From contig JAHBVR010000009.1 in assembly GCA_019637395.1 (NCBI GenBank), positions 124,001 through 188,000 on the forward strand: a DNA stretch of 64,000 bases, written 5' to 3'. Both the position numbers and the translations under genes were made by a program. Of the stretch, positions 36,891 through 45,870 are shown piece after piece. This DNA comes from Vulcanimicrobiota bacterium (GTDB lineage: Bacteria > Vulcanimicrobiota > Xenobia > Xenobiales > JADMJV01). Within the stretch, counting starts at the first letter, position 1. Each line of letters opens with the position of its first letter. The notes under the pieces were generated by a model. It had not been told where the DNA came from, did no database searches, and was given only the letters and a program-made list of their open reading frames with translations.

Positions 36891-38468
36891 TCAAGGGTGA
36901 GGGGGTGCCAGGCCCATTCCATCCAGAACCTGGCGAGCCTTATCAACTCCCTCGACCCCCTGGGCCTGGGAAGCGATGTAGCCGTCCAGGTCCACCACGA
37001 TTACGCTGGGCAGCAGGTCGTTGGTCAGTCCGTAGCGCTTGGTGACGGAGCCTTCGTCGAAGAGTCGGGCATAAGTCGCCGGCAGGGACATCATTTGGCC
37101 GATGGCCTGATTCTTGTTCTCGGTATCGACATGGATGACCGCGCAGCCAATTTTGGTGCCATAGCGATTGCCCAGGTCGCTCAAAGCGTTCAGCACCTTG
37201 TCGTTATCGGGAGCGCCCACTTTCCAAAAAAGCAGCACTACCGGGCGAGTGTGAAAATGCTGGAAGGAACGCCAATATTTGTTGCTCTGATCGCGCAAGG
37301 CAAAACTACGAGCGGCCCTCTGGTCAGGCACGGCGGCGCTGGCGGCCTCCGTCTCGACGCCTATTGGAGAGGTGGTGGCATAAGCCACCTGGTCAGCGGC
37401 CAGTGTAAATTCAGACAAGCCGGCGGGCTGGCCCTTGGCCGTCACCTTCAGTTTGTGCTTGCCGGCTTTGACGAAAGCTCCCACCGGGGTCACGCCCAGA
37501 TAATCGTTATCGACCCAAACCGATTTGCCGACCTCTCCAGAAACCAGGATGGCCGGTTGCGCTGCATCAGCCAGAGCCAGCCCCACTTCCTTCTTGCTGC
37601 CTTCCTGGTCGCCGGCCTGACGGCGCAGAGCCGCCAACCAGAGGTGCACCGAGGCGTAGTCCGGGCGCAAATCGCGAGCCTTGACCAGGGCCGCCTGGGC
37701 GTTCTCCAGGTCTCCGGTTTTGAGCAGGACCGTCGCTTGATTAAGAAACAGGTCAATGTAGGGGGGATTCCCCTGCCGGGCCTTTTGTAACTGGGCCAGC
37801 GCCTCTTTATTGCGGCCCAACTCGGAAAGCACCAGGGCCAGGTAGTTGCGCACCACCGGTTCTTTGGGGAGCTTGGCCTGAGCCGCCTGCATGGCCGGCA
37901 GAGCCTGCTTGGGGCGCCCACCGGCATAAAGCTTATAAGCTTCGATAAATTTAGCGGTACCGGAAGTCGGGACGCGCTGAGCCACCTGCTCCCAGTCTTT
38001 TAAACCGGCCCTTTCGTTGCCGCGAAAGAACTCCAACTGTCCCTGCGCATAGTGCAGCACGACCGACTGCGGGTGGCTGGGATACTGGCGTTCGGTGGCG
38101 GCCAACAAATTGATGGCCTCGGAGAACTCCAACTCCTGGGTTTGCTGCACGGCGCGCTTGCCCACCGCCAGCATTAGATTGTTCAAGGCCTCGGCGTGGC
38201 GCGGATTGAAGTTCAGGGCCTTCTTGAACTCCAAAATCGCCCGTTCATAGCGCTGGTCCAGATAGCATGCATAGCCCAAAGCCACGTAAGCCTCGGGCTT
38301 TTCTCCATAAAGGTAGACAAGACGCTCGAACTCGCGAACGGCGGTGGCATAGTCCTTTTTTTTGAGGGCCTGATCGCCCTTTTGACGTACTTCCTCGTAG
38401 GAGGGGTCGGCCCAGACCGTGGCCAGGCACGAAAAAAACAGGACGGCGGTAGTGAATCGTTTGAGCAT
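36891..38468 (-). CDS. Exported TPR protein with PEGA-like and thioredoxin-like parts
   Basis: The product has 525 residues. A signal peptide (TAVLFFSCLATVWA) is followed by five or six TPR units (EAYVALGYACYLDQRYERAI and similar, about 30-290). A short PEGA-like beta segment follows (VWVDNDYLGVTPVGAFVKAGKHKL, cited by its core GVTPVGAFVKAGKHKLK), then a thioredoxin-fold domain (VVLLFWKVGAPDNDKVLNAL, YGTKIGCAVIHVD, LPSVIVVDLDG). The CxxC of TlpA is replaced by VGAPD, so it is not a redox protein. The ATG at 38468 has GGGAGGG upstream. It is probably co-transcribed with the gene above it. Confidence 0.82.
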   Translation of the reverse strand: MLKRFTTAVLFFSCLATVWADPSYEEVRQKGDQALKKKDYATAVREFERLVYLYGEKPEAYVALGYACYLDQRYERAILEFKKALNFNPRHAEALNNLMLAVGKRAVQQTQELEFSEAINLLAATERQYPSHPQSVVLHYAQGQLEFFRGNERAGLKDWEQVAQRVPTSGTAKFIEAYKLYAGGRPKQALPAMQAAQAKLPKEPVVRNYLALVLSELGRNKEALAQLQKARQGNPPYIDLFLNQATVLLKTGDLENAQAALVKARDLRPDYASVHLWLAALRRQAGDQEGSKKEVGLALADAAQPAILVSGEVGKSVWVDNDYLGVTPVGAFVKAGKHKLKVTAKGQPAGLSEFTLAADQVAYATTSPIGVETEAASAAVPDQRAARSFALRDQSNKYWRSFQHFHTRPVVLLFWKVGAPDNDKVLNALSDLGNRYGTKIGCAVIHVDTENKNQAIGQMMSLPATYARLFDEGSVTKRYGLTNDLLPSVIVVDLDGYIASQAQGVEGVDKARQVLDGMGLAPPHP

Positions 38469-38479
38469 AGAGCCCTCCC

Positions 38480-39271
38480 TTACATATCGCTGTGTTTCCA
38501 CCAGCTGTAATGCTCGCGTTGCAACACCTCTTGGCTGGGCATCGGATAGAACTTGAGTTCATCGCCGGCCACCACGAAAAAGCCGTTGCAAATTCGCGAA
38601 TAGCTGATGCGGTCGAAAATGGACTGGATGCCGATGCTCTTGGTCCGGGGCTGGTTGTCAGCTTTGAGCGCCTCCAGCACGGTGGCAAGCTTCTGGGGGT
38701 GCACACCGGGAATGGGCGCGGCCAGGAAAGGATTCTGTTTCCAATCGGCCAGGAACTTGTCTACATCGAGATCGATCTGGGTGAAAAATAACTTGGGACA
38801 GCCGCGCGGATTGCCCGGAGTGGTGAGATACTTGCCCAGGGCGGCGTGATCATAACTGCTGGCCACCAGCATTTGCACAGGATTGAGCTCCTGGATGATG
38901 TTGATGCGCGAATTGCTGGGGCTGGGAGAAAACTTCTGAGGCTGAATGCAGAGCACATCTCCGGTCACGGTGGCCGCGTAGAGCGCCCCCAGAGATTCCA
39001 CAGAAAGGTGCTCGAGAACCCGATAGGAGCTGATGAATTTCGTCATCTTGGGGCTACCGTCAGGATGTTCCCTGGTCTGCTCCAAGTATTCATCGATCGG
39101 CAGGTTCTCGTCGCGGAAGTTGATGTCCACTTCGATGAAAATCATCTTGCCCGAGTAGTAGCGGGCCGAACCGACCGAGTAGTAACGTCCGAAGTCGGCG
39201 GGCTCCAGTTGCGAGGCGACCAGCGCAAAATTAGGATACATGATGGCGTAAAGGTGCTTCTGATAACTCAC
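38480..39271 (-). CDS. Hypothetical protein
   Basis: The product has 263 residues and no family I recognise. It is soluble, with no signal peptide. It has a recurring pattern of short strands around MYPNFALVAS and QMLVASSYDHAALGKYL, which may be an internal duplication: residues about 9-75 and 130-200 both start with M(L/Y)xxxxxLVAS and end in a Tyr-Phe-Ile-Asp strand (FIEVDINF, FFTQIDLDV). The gene lies 11 bases upstream of the TPR gene on the same strand, so they are likely one operon. Confidence 0.7.
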   Translation of the reverse strand: MSYQKHLYAIMYPNFALVASQLEPADFGRYYSVGSARYYSGKMIFIEVDINFRDENLPIDEYLEQTREHPDGSPKMTKFISSYRVLEHLSVESLGALYAATVTGDVLCIQPQKFSPSPSNSRINIIQELNPVQMLVASSYDHAALGKYLTTPGNPRGCPKLFFTQIDLDVDKFLADWKQNPFLAAPIPGVHPQKLATVLEALKADNQPRTKSIGIQSIFDRISYSRICNGFFVVAGDELKFYPMPSQEVLQREHYSWWKHSDM

Positions 39272-39308
39272 CGGACGGACTCCTCGCTGAAATTGCTGTC
39301 ACCCCTTG

Positions 39309-39665
39309 CTACGTGCAAGTGGTATCCTCCTGCCCTTGGACGGCCCAGGCGAGAGATGGTCCTGCCACCAGCACCCAGGCCTGCCAGGATTTGCCGCCCG
39401 CCTCTACGGGCAATTGCAAACGTCGATAATAGCCCTGGCTTACCCCGAATTCGGCTTCCCACATCCACTCGTCCCCCATCTGACTGGGCAACAGGCTGCC
39501 CTCCACCTGGGCACCCGCGCAGGGCACCACATGGGGATAGGCCGGGTGGCGCACCCACTGGTAGTCACGCAGCACCCCCGGAACTAATTCGGGGGCTCGT
39601 CCCAACACGCGCGCCAAAAAGTCGTGCTCGTCAAAGGGTGGGTAAGTGAACCACATGTCGACCAT
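39309..39665 (-). CDS. Gamma-glutamylcyclotransferase-like (AIG2) small protein
   Basis: The product has 118 residues. MWFTYPPFDEHDFLARVLG, VPGVLRDYQWVRHP and GAQVEGSLL match the layout of the GGCT/AIG2 fold (FxYGxL start, then LxGYxLxF, then VxGxLY). The central acidic catalytic residue near EWMWEAEFG may be present. It is convergent with nothing and lies one base from the next gene (39667), so it may be coupled. The call is tentative. Confidence 0.5.
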   Translation of the reverse strand: MVDMWFTYPPFDEHDFLARVLGRAPELVPGVLRDYQWVRHPAYPHVVPCAGAQVEGSLLPSQMGDEWMWEAEFGVSQGYYRRLQLPVEAGGKSWQAWVLVAGPSLAWAVQGQEDTTCT

Positions 39666-39666
39666 A

Positions 39667-40857
39667 CTAGAGCGGCGTCCAGGCCTGCAGGGCGGTGCGG
39701 AAGGCCAGGCCCATCACATACCACCACTCTTTCTGTTGAGCCGTCTTGGGATGAAGCGGCAACATGGGCAACGTCTGGCTGGCTCGAAAATCAACCTTGT
39801 AAAGCTGATCATCGTCCCCTTCGGGTCCAACGTAGGCCGCGCTGGTGCCCCGCGGGGAAACAGCCAGATCACGACTCTTGGGGCGGTCCCAACCCTCAGC
39901 CGTGAGCTGAGTGGCCTGTAGATTTTCCGGCTCGAAGCGATAGACCCGCTTCTTTTCAAGCAGCAGGAAATAGCGGGCCTCACGGGGCCAGAAGGGCTGA
40001 TAGGCGCGGGATTCATTGCCTGAACTCAAGCGGGTGTACTGATTGGAGCGAACATCCCAGAAAGCGTAGAGATCGCAATTCTCTTTCGTTTGGATGGCCG
40101 CCACCAGACCGGCGGAATCGGGCGACCAGGTGCTGCGGATGGCCAGGCACTGGGTGCGTATGCCGCTCCAGGTCAACTGGTCTTCGTCCTGATTATAAAA
40201 CCAGAGAGTCCGATCACCGCTCTCGCCCATCACGATATCCAGGGCAAACCATTTGCCATCCTGGGAAGGCCATACCTTTTGGATATGCAGCTTCTCGGTT
40301 TCGTAGGGGATGGTTACAATCTTGGTGAGGCGGTCGTCACCCGGGCTCCAGCGCAGCAAACTCAAGGATTTGCTCAAACCGTCCGAGTTTTTCTCGGGCT
40401 TATCGTAGCGCTGGAAGAACATTTGACCGCCCCGCACCCCGATGAGTTCGATGCCCTGATTCTCGAAGCGGATTTCCTTCTGCTGGCCGTTGGCCACCTC
40501 GACCACGGTCACTCGGGGAACCCCCGGACTGCGCGGCTGCAACAACAGGCGGGCGTCGTTGTCGAGCCATCCCAGCAAGCGCCATTCGCCGGGCTCCAAC
40601 TGGCAGATCATGCGGGACTGCTGGCCCACCGTCCAAAGCTGCCAGGCGCTGGCATCCGCCTCGCGGGAGAGATAGGCCACTTGATCTTCACTCTCCGACC
40701 AGCATGGTTCGGCCAGGGTGGGAAAGCGCTGGCTCTCGACCTGGTGCACACGATTGCTCAGAAAGAAACCGGCGCCGAGACAAAGCGATAGAAAGACCGT
40801 CCACATCAGGGCGATGACTTTCAGCGTCTTACGGGAGTTCTGATCAAATACAAACAA
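39667..40857 (-). CDS. Membrane-anchored beta-propeller-like protein
   Basis: The product has about 396 residues. One N-terminal membrane span (VIALMWTVFLSLCLGAGFFL) precedes a repetitive beta-rich domain resembling TolB/WD40 propeller blades (QVAYLSREADASAWQLWTV, WSPDSAGLVAAIQTKENCDL, AYQPFWPREARYFLLL). The start is uncertain. The frame is open into the upstream gene, and I place it at a TTG 3 residues into a Lys/Arg-rich stretch. ATG 40806 is another choice. No good ribosome binding site decides it. Function is unknown. Confidence 0.65.
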   Translation of the reverse strand: MFVFDQNSRKTLKVIALMWTVFLSLCLGAGFFLSNRVHQVESQRFPTLAEPCWSESEDQVAYLSREADASAWQLWTVGQQSRMICQLEPGEWRLLGWLDNDARLLLQPRSPGVPRVTVVEVANGQQKEIRFENQGIELIGVRGGQMFFQRYDKPEKNSDGLSKSLSLLRWSPGDDRLTKIVTIPYETEKLHIQKVWPSQDGKWFALDIVMGESGDRTLWFYNQDEDQLTWSGIRTQCLAIRSTWSPDSAGLVAAIQTKENCDLYAFWDVRSNQYTRLSSGNESRAYQPFWPREARYFLLLEKKRVYRFEPENLQATQLTAEGWDRPKSRDLAVSPRGTSAAYVGPEGDDDQLYKVDFRASQTLPMLPLHPKTAQQKEWWYVMGLAFRTALQAWTPL

Positions 40858-40927
40858 GGGTTTAAACCGAGAAATAAGGTTCGAATCCCGGTGCAGAGCC
40901 CCTTCCGGCGACTGTAAAATGAAAAGC

Positions 40928-41896
40928 TTAGCGCATGGGCAGGCGCAGGCCGCGCAGATACAACATCCGGCTGGGAATGCGGGTATCTTCCATAGCATTG
41001 TCACAAACGATGGCTGCCTCATACTCATCCTGTGAGGTAGGACGGATGGCCAGGCCGGCGCCGCGGTTGCCGGGTGCCAGGTCCTTTTGCACCAGCCTGG
41101 CCGGACCGAAGCCGGCTTTCAGAAACCACAGTTGATTGGAGCCGAACTGCTTGCCCTCGTTGCCTTCGGCGCTGAGCAGCAGCACCAGTCCCTTGTCGGG
41201 CACATAGGCGATGTCGGTCAAATCGTAAGGAGTGTTGGTGGCCGGATCGGCGGCCGGTTTGAGGTCAGTCTTCACGAATTTCAGGTCAAAGTCACTGGAG
41301 CGAGCCAGGAACTTGTCCAGTTGACCTTCATAGAGCACCAGAGTGCCGTCTTTGGCCAGACACTTGTCAAAGGCGATAAAAATGCGGTTGTGCTTGGGGT
41401 CGATGGCCAACCCGGTGACTTCCCCGGGGGTTTCGGTGGATTGGCCGAAGTAGCCGGTGGCCCGCAGGGCCGTGTCGGGATCGTAATTCTCCTTGCCGGA
41501 ATTAGGGTCAAGCTGCTCGTTTTGCAAGCTGACCTGGTGCATGATCGAGCGGTTCTCGACGAAGCGGGTGTTATTTTTGAAATGGTAGTGACTGCCGGTC
41601 ACAAAGTAGCGGTTGTCTTTCCACCAACTCAGCCCGCTAAAGTTGGCCTCGCCCATCTTCTGGGGGTGGTCCAGAAAACGAAAGCGCCGCCCGTCGGTGT
41701 CGAAGATATGAAATACCGTGTAGCGCCGGTCGCAGACCAGCACTTTGCCATCATTCAGGAAGACGGCGCCGGTCGGCCCGAAATCTTCCAGCAGCCCCAT
41801 ATCCCCGCGCATGTCGGAGGCTTTCAGGTTGAATTCCTCGGCCGCGCCCACAAAGGGAGCAGCCAACAGGAGCAGACTGATCAGCGTTTTATGCAT
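40928..41896 (-). CDS. Exported beta-propeller-like protein
   Basis: The product has 322 residues. A clear signal peptide (KTLISLLLLAAPFVGAAE) precedes a repetitive beta-strand domain with GAVFLNDGKVLVCDRRYTVF, GLAIDPKHNRIFIAFDK and DIAYVPDKGLVLLLS. This resembles six-bladed propeller/DUF3616-type lectin-like sensors. No catalytic residues are recognised. It shares a spacer with the divergent small gene at 41980. Its downstream neighbour is also propeller-like, so the two may function together at the cell surface. Confidence 0.72.
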   Translation of the reverse strand: MHKTLISLLLLAAPFVGAAEEFNLKASDMRGDMGLLEDFGPTGAVFLNDGKVLVCDRRYTVFHIFDTDGRRFRFLDHPQKMGEANFSGLSWWKDNRYFVTGSHYHFKNNTRFVENRSIMHQVSLQNEQLDPNSGKENYDPDTALRATGYFGQSTETPGEVTGLAIDPKHNRIFIAFDKCLAKDGTLVLYEGQLDKFLARSSDFDLKFVKTDLKPAADPATNTPYDLTDIAYVPDKGLVLLLSAEGNEGKQFGSNQLWFLKAGFGPARLVQKDLAPGNRGAGLAIRPTSQDEYEAAIVCDNAMEDTRIPSRMLYLRGLRLPMR

Positions 41897-41979
41897 GGAA
41901 GACCTCGCCTTGAAAAAATCAAGTTGAAATTTTTTCTGTTAGCGGAAGGTTTCCTGCCGGCGTTGAAAGCTGACAGGCG

Positions 41980-42321
41980 ATGCGCTACCTGATTCTGCTC
42001 TTGCTGGCCCTGCCCGCCTTCGGCCAACCTGCTTTCAAGGGTCAGGAGTTGTACAGTTGGAAGCGAGACGGCCACTGGAACTACGCCCTGCTGGTGGGCA
42101 CCAACCGCAACAAAACCTGGGCCGAGATCGAGCAGGCCGGCCTGGGAGGCCTGGACCAGTTGGAAAAGCGCCTCGACTCGCTGGCCGCTGGCGAGATGAT
42201 CTTCTGGTTTCACCGCTGTGACGGGGGGGCCGGTCAACTGTCCTACCCCCCGGCTGAAATCCAGCAGCGCATCGCCCAGGCCTGCCAGCAACGCAAGCTT
42301 GAACTAGCGAGTCCCCGGTAG
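41980..42321 (+). CDS. Small exported protein
   Basis: The product has 113 residues with a typical signal peptide (YLILLLLALPAFGQ). The mature part is about 98 residues, with no family recognised and one Cys near FHRCDGG and another near QACQQR. It may form an intramolecular disulphide. The 3' end overlaps the converging thioredoxin-like gene by 18 bases. Confidence 0.65.
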   Translation: MRYLILLLLALPAFGQPAFKGQELYSWKRDGHWNYALLVGTNRNKTWAEIEQAGLGGLDQLEKRLDSLAAGEMIFWFHRCDGGAGQLSYPPAEIQQRIAQACQQRKLELASPR

Positions 42322-43164
42322 GTCATCGTCTTTCAATCCCAGCCAGGGGTCATCGATGGGCACGCCCAGCACCTCTTTGAAGAGCGGCAGAGTGCAGCTT
42401 TCCACCGAGGGCGGGCGACTGGACCGGGCCAGCCACTCGTGGGCTTTAGGAATGGCCACTTCACGATAACGGCGGGAATCGGCCGCCACGATGTCGGAGC
42501 CGCTGGCTGCGGGAGGCAGTCCCAGGTTGGCGGCGACCTCGGTCCGGGTCACGGGATAGCGGCTCATATCCAGAGATGGGCTGGCCGGTGAGGATTCGCC
42601 CAAAGCCCTGAGCAAGGGACCCTGCATGATCGCTTTGCTGGCCGTCATCGGCCGGACCACGGCGGCCATCTCGGCTGAACCGTGCCATCGCGACCAGGCC
42701 GCGTCAGTGTCGTTCAAGTGCTGCATGGCCTGGGGCCACTCAGCCAGAAAGTCTTCCGGAGTGTAGATCCCCGGCAAAGCGTGGATGACGCTGCCGTCGG
42801 GACGACATAAATAAATGACGGTGCTGCCCTTGAGGGTGCGTTGCAACTTTTTGCCGTCGCCAAAGTCGATGGTCACCTTGGGGGCGGGCCGCAGATTTTG
42901 CCAGGCCAAACGGCAATCTTGGGTGGCCAGGGCGAAACGGGTGTCAGAGAGCAGCACGGCCCTCAAAGTGCGTGCGTTGGTTCAACACCACTCTTCATCC
43001 AGATCGCCGAGCATCTGCACCAGCAGGATCGGCTTGTCGCCCTGGGCGCGGGCCGCCTCCCAGGGAACCCAGTGCCGTCCAGCCAGTTCGGTCGAAGGCT
43101 GGGGGGAGGCCCAGCAGCCCATGGCCAGCAGCAGGCCGGTCAAAAAAAGCAGCTTTCTCATCAT
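42304..43164 (-). CDS. Thioredoxin-like selenoprotein candidate with Cys-Sec motif
   Basis: The same frame runs through an in-frame TGA at 42982-42984. If it is read as selenocysteine, the product has 286 residues, with Sec at 61: DEEWC-U-TNARTLR. The region after TGA continues the domain (RPAPKVTIDFGDGK, VIHALPGIYTPEDFLAEW) as in thioredoxin-like proteins that I recall with Cys-Cys at this place. The N-terminus is a signal peptide with a Cys at 17, possibly a lipoprotein. A stem-loop sits downstream of TGA. Without readthrough it would be two broken pieces (60 and 220 residues). The gene begins with tandem ATGs after AGAGG. Confidence 0.65.
42947..42964 (-). promoter_or_regulatory. Candidate bacterial SECIS stem-loop
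   Basis: On the minus strand, GAGGGC (42964-42959) and GCTCTC (42952-42947) form a six-pair stem with one G-U, closing a six-base loop CGTGCT. The loop begins 23 bases after the TGA, and a G is among its first two bases. As I recall, bacterial SECIS rules ask for an apical loop 16-37 bases from UGA, with a G at its start. The match was found by eye and is not a folding calculation. Confidence 0.4.
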
Positions 43165-43218
43165 CCTCTGGAGGTCGCCAGGGATTCACCGTCTATTCCC
43201 CGGGGTATGCAGGGGGCG

Positions 43219-44097
43219 ATGAAATTTCTTGTTTGCTTCCTGATTCTGTGCGGCTGTGCCCGGGCGCAATTGCTTTCCAATTTAGCGCTGGGCCGCGAAC
43301 GAGGCGTGGAAGTGCGCCAGTGGACCTACCGCAGCCATGGGATGGCCGTCAAAGGTCTGCTTTTCGTGCCGCCGGTGGCGGTCGGCAGCAAGAAACCGGT
43401 GGTGATCTTCTCACACGACGGCATCAGCGGTATTTCCAAAGAGCACCGGCTATCCTCTCTGCGCCTGGCCAACGCCGGCTTTGTGGTCTTCGCCCCCAGC
43501 TATCGCGGCGAAGACGGCTCGGACGGCATGGTGGAAGTGGCTAAGGGCGAGGTGGATGATGTACTCGAGGCCATCAAGCTCATGGATCAGGTGCCCCAGG
43601 CCGACTCCAGCCGCGTCGCCCTGGCCGGGGCCTCCCACGGCGCCTTGATCTCTTTCCTGGCGGCGGCGCGAAACCACGATGTCAAAGCGGTGGTAGCCGC
43701 CTATGGAGTGATGGACATTTATCGCTGGTGGGATTATTTGAATCGAGTCGGCAAGGTAGGTGGAGATGCCGTCACGCGCCGCACTTACGGCGACGGCCCC
43801 GAAGCCCGCCCCCAGTCTTTCGCCATCCGCAACGCCGTCTCGGTGGCCCCGCAGATTCAATGCCCGGTGCTGATCCTGCAGGGCAAGAAAGACGACATCG
43901 TGCCCTGGGAGCAGGCCGGCTACATGCAGGCGGCCCTACAACGGGCGGGCAAACTCTGTCAGGTGGAACTCTATCCCGACTGCCTGCATGGCTTTCTCGT
44001 CTACGCGCCCTATCTGCGCGATGTCACCAGCGCCGAGCGCGCCCAGACCGAAAAAAGCTGGCGCACCATGCTGGACTTTCTACACAAGCATCTTTAG
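43219..44097 (+). CDS. Exported alpha/beta hydrolase (S9/DLH-like)
   Basis: The product has 292 residues with a signal peptide (FLVCFLILCGCARAQ). The hydrolase core has the Ser nucleophile in ALAGASHGALISF (GASHG), then the Asp region QGKKDDIVPWEQA and the His in YPDCLHGFL. This resembles dienelactone hydrolases or prolyl oligopeptidase-like S9 enzymes. Substrate is unknown. Start 43219 is chosen over ATG 43207 for the AGGGGG upstream. Its TAG overlaps the stop of the next, converging gene by four bases. Confidence 0.85.
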   Translation: MKFLVCFLILCGCARAQLLSNLALGRERGVEVRQWTYRSHGMAVKGLLFVPPVAVGSKKPVVIFSHDGISGISKEHRLSSLRLANAGFVVFAPSYRGEDGSDGMVEVAKGEVDDVLEAIKLMDQVPQADSSRVALAGASHGALISFLAAARNHDVKAVVAAYGVMDIYRWWDYLNRVGKVGGDAVTRRTYGDGPEARPQSFAIRNAVSVAPQIQCPVLILQGKKDDIVPWEQAGYMQAALQRAGKLCQVELYPDCLHGFLVYAPYLRDVTSAERAQTEKSWRTMLDFLHKHL

Positions 44098-44810
44098 AGC
44101 TGGCGCAGGCTGGCCGCCCCGGAAAGATCTTTATGGACGGAGGGGTTGCCCTGGTAGGCCAGGCTGGAGGCCCCGGAACCATCGACTTCCAGAGATTTCT
44201 GAGGGGCCACGATAGCGCTCGAGGCGCCGGACATCTCGGCGCGCACATTGTCCACCATCAGGCCCATGGCCGAGGCCGAACTGGCCCCCGACATGTCCAG
44301 GTCCAGTTGGCGAGCGGTGCCCTCCAGCTTCACTTTACTGCTGCCGCTCAAGTCCAGGGAAAGTCGGTCGGCCTGCAGACCTTTGACCTGACCGTCCACC
44401 GACCCCGATAACTCGAGGTTGTCCAGATTGTCCATAAACAGAGTGACATGAATGGGCTGGTTGGTGGAAAAGCTTTCGCCCGACTTGGGGCCGATATGAA
44501 GCACGCCGTCTTCCACGCGCGTTTCGATGAGCGGCAAAATATTGCTTTCGCCCTTGAGCTGGACTTTCTCTTCGGACTGGCCGCATTCGATCTGCAGCCC
44601 GTTAATGCCGGAGGCTTCCACCCGAGTGAAGTGGTCGCTCAGGCCACGGGATTCCTCGACGGCCTGGCCGTCACCCCGGACGGAATCCCCACCCTCCGCC
44701 GGTTTTCCATTGACGAAAACCTGGCCGTTGATGATCGAGACATTGCCCGAGTAGTGTTTGCCGTTAATGACGGAGCCGCTGCCTCCGATGGAGATGCTGT
44801 TGAAGTTCAT
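44094..44810 (-). CDS. GIN-domain (DUF2807) beta-helical protein
   Basis: The product has 238 residues. The GIN/DUF2807 fold is a repetitive right-handed beta structure. The repeats are visible as LDLSGSSKVK, LDMSGASSAS, AEMSGASSAI and VDGSGASSLA in residues about 150-225, a strict DxSG(A/S)S ladder. Most family members are exported. This one has no signal peptide, so it may be cytosolic or exported by another route. It lies next to the cyd operon with 10 bases between, and may be the last gene of that transcript. Confidence 0.82.
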   Translation of the reverse strand: MNFNSISIGGSGSVINGKHYSGNVSIINGQVFVNGKPAEGGDSVRGDGQAVEESRGLSDHFTRVEASGINGLQIECGQSEEKVQLKGESNILPLIETRVEDGVLHIGPKSGESFSTNQPIHVTLFMDNLDNLELSGSVDGQVKGLQADRLSLDLSGSSKVKLEGTARQLDLDMSGASSASAMGLMVDNVRAEMSGASSAIVAPQKSLEVDGSGASSLAYQGNPSVHKDLSGAASLRQL

Positions 44811-44820
44811 CTCGGGAAAT

Positions 44821-45870
44821 TCAGTAGAGTCCCTGATTCTCCTTGGCCACCTTGACCTTGCCTGAATAGTAGCGCTGGATCACGTACAGGTAAAATAAGG
44901 ATAGGCAGAGCGCGGGAATCCACCAGGCGATGGCGATGCGCAGGCTGTGGTCGGGGGCGGCCAGGGCGGTGGCGTTCAAGTGTGGGGCCGAGGGCAGCGT
45001 GGAATAAAGCATCACCGGAAAGAGAGCAGCCGCGCCCGTCATGATCACCCCGTAAATCAGCCAAGTAGAGCCGGTCAAAGCCAGTCTTTCCCGCTGCTGC
45101 TTGAGCCCCATCACCAGAGCGGCGGTGCCACCCAGGGCGATGAAGGAATTGACCCAGGCGAAGGGCCGGTGGGGCAGTCCGCTCAGAAGCTCCGGGCGCA
45201 CCACCCAGGTCAGGGCGGTGATGACGCCAAACAAGGGCACGGCCGCCAGCCAGAGACGCCAGGCCAGGCGCCGCGAGCGATCATGGACCGGGCCCTCGGT
45301 GCGCATGGTCAGATAGGTAGCGCCGTGAGCCGTTAGAACCAGGGCGGCGAAGGCGGCCACGGCCAGAGTGTACCAATCCAGCAAGCCCACCTGGCCGGTG
45401 ACGCGAAAATTGGTAAAGAAGGTCAGATAGAACGAGCCATCGCCTTCCATCGGTACACCGCGCACCACGTTGCCGAAAGCGGCGCCGAAGAGAATGGCCA
45501 GGAGCGCGTTGCTGACGGTAAAAACGGAGTCCCAAAAGGTCTGCCAGAGCTCGTCGTCGATGTGTCCGCCCACTTCCAGCGAGATGCCGCGCAGCAGAAT
45601 GCACCAGAGCACCAGGAAGAGGGCCAGGTAGTACCCCGAAAAAACCAGAGCCATAAAGCGGGGGAAAGCCATCATCATGATGCCACCCGTACCCAAAAGC
45701 CAGACCTCGTGCCAGGTCCAGAGCGGGCCGATGGCGGCGATGAGCTGACGCCGTTCCTGCCGGTTACGGGCCACGATCCAGTGCAGGATACCGGCACCGA
45801 AGTTACGCCCATCCAACACCACGTAAGTGCTCAACATGAAGGCCAGGATGGCATACCAGAGGGCGCTCAT
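44821..45870 (-). CDS. cydB: Cytochrome bd quinol oxidase subunit II
   Basis: CydB partners CydA in the bd-type terminal oxidase, which reduces oxygen and tolerates low oxygen. The product has 349 residues with eight or more membrane segments. Family features are the start MSALWYAILAFMLSTYVVLDG, then IGPLWTWHEVWLL, and TLVGALAxGxxxGNVVxG-like AAFGNVVRGVP. ATG 45870 overlaps the cydA stop (ATGA). A longer open frame upstream lies inside cydA. Confidence 0.95.
   Translation of the reverse strand: MSALWYAILAFMLSTYVVLDGRNFGAGILHWIVARNRQERRQLIAAIGPLWTWHEVWLLGTGGIMMMAFPRFMALVFSGYYLALFLVLWCILLRGISLEVGGHIDDELWQTFWDSVFTVSNALLAILFGAAFGNVVRGVPMEGDGSFYLTFFTNFRVTGQVGLLDWYTLAVAAFAALVLTAHGATYLTMRTEGPVHDRSRRLAWRLWLAAVPLFGVITALTWVVRPELLSGLPHRPFAWVNSFIALGGTAALVMGLKQQRERLALTGSTWLIYGVIMTGAAALFPVMLYSTLPSAPHLNATALAAPDHSLRIAIAWWIPALCLSLFYLYVIQRYYSGKVKVAKENQGLY

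Noticed and set aside
42304-42966. A separate 220-residue gene starting at TTG 42966
   Set aside because: Its start would remove the redox motif and has no ribosome binding site. The region upstream is the same domain in the same frame, interrupted only by TGA after Cys.
42953-42979. Alternative stem GCACG/CGTGC after the TGA as SECIS
   Set aside because: It pairs perfectly, but its loop begins only about 11 bases after the TGA, closer than the 16-37 bases I recall for bacterial SECIS loops.
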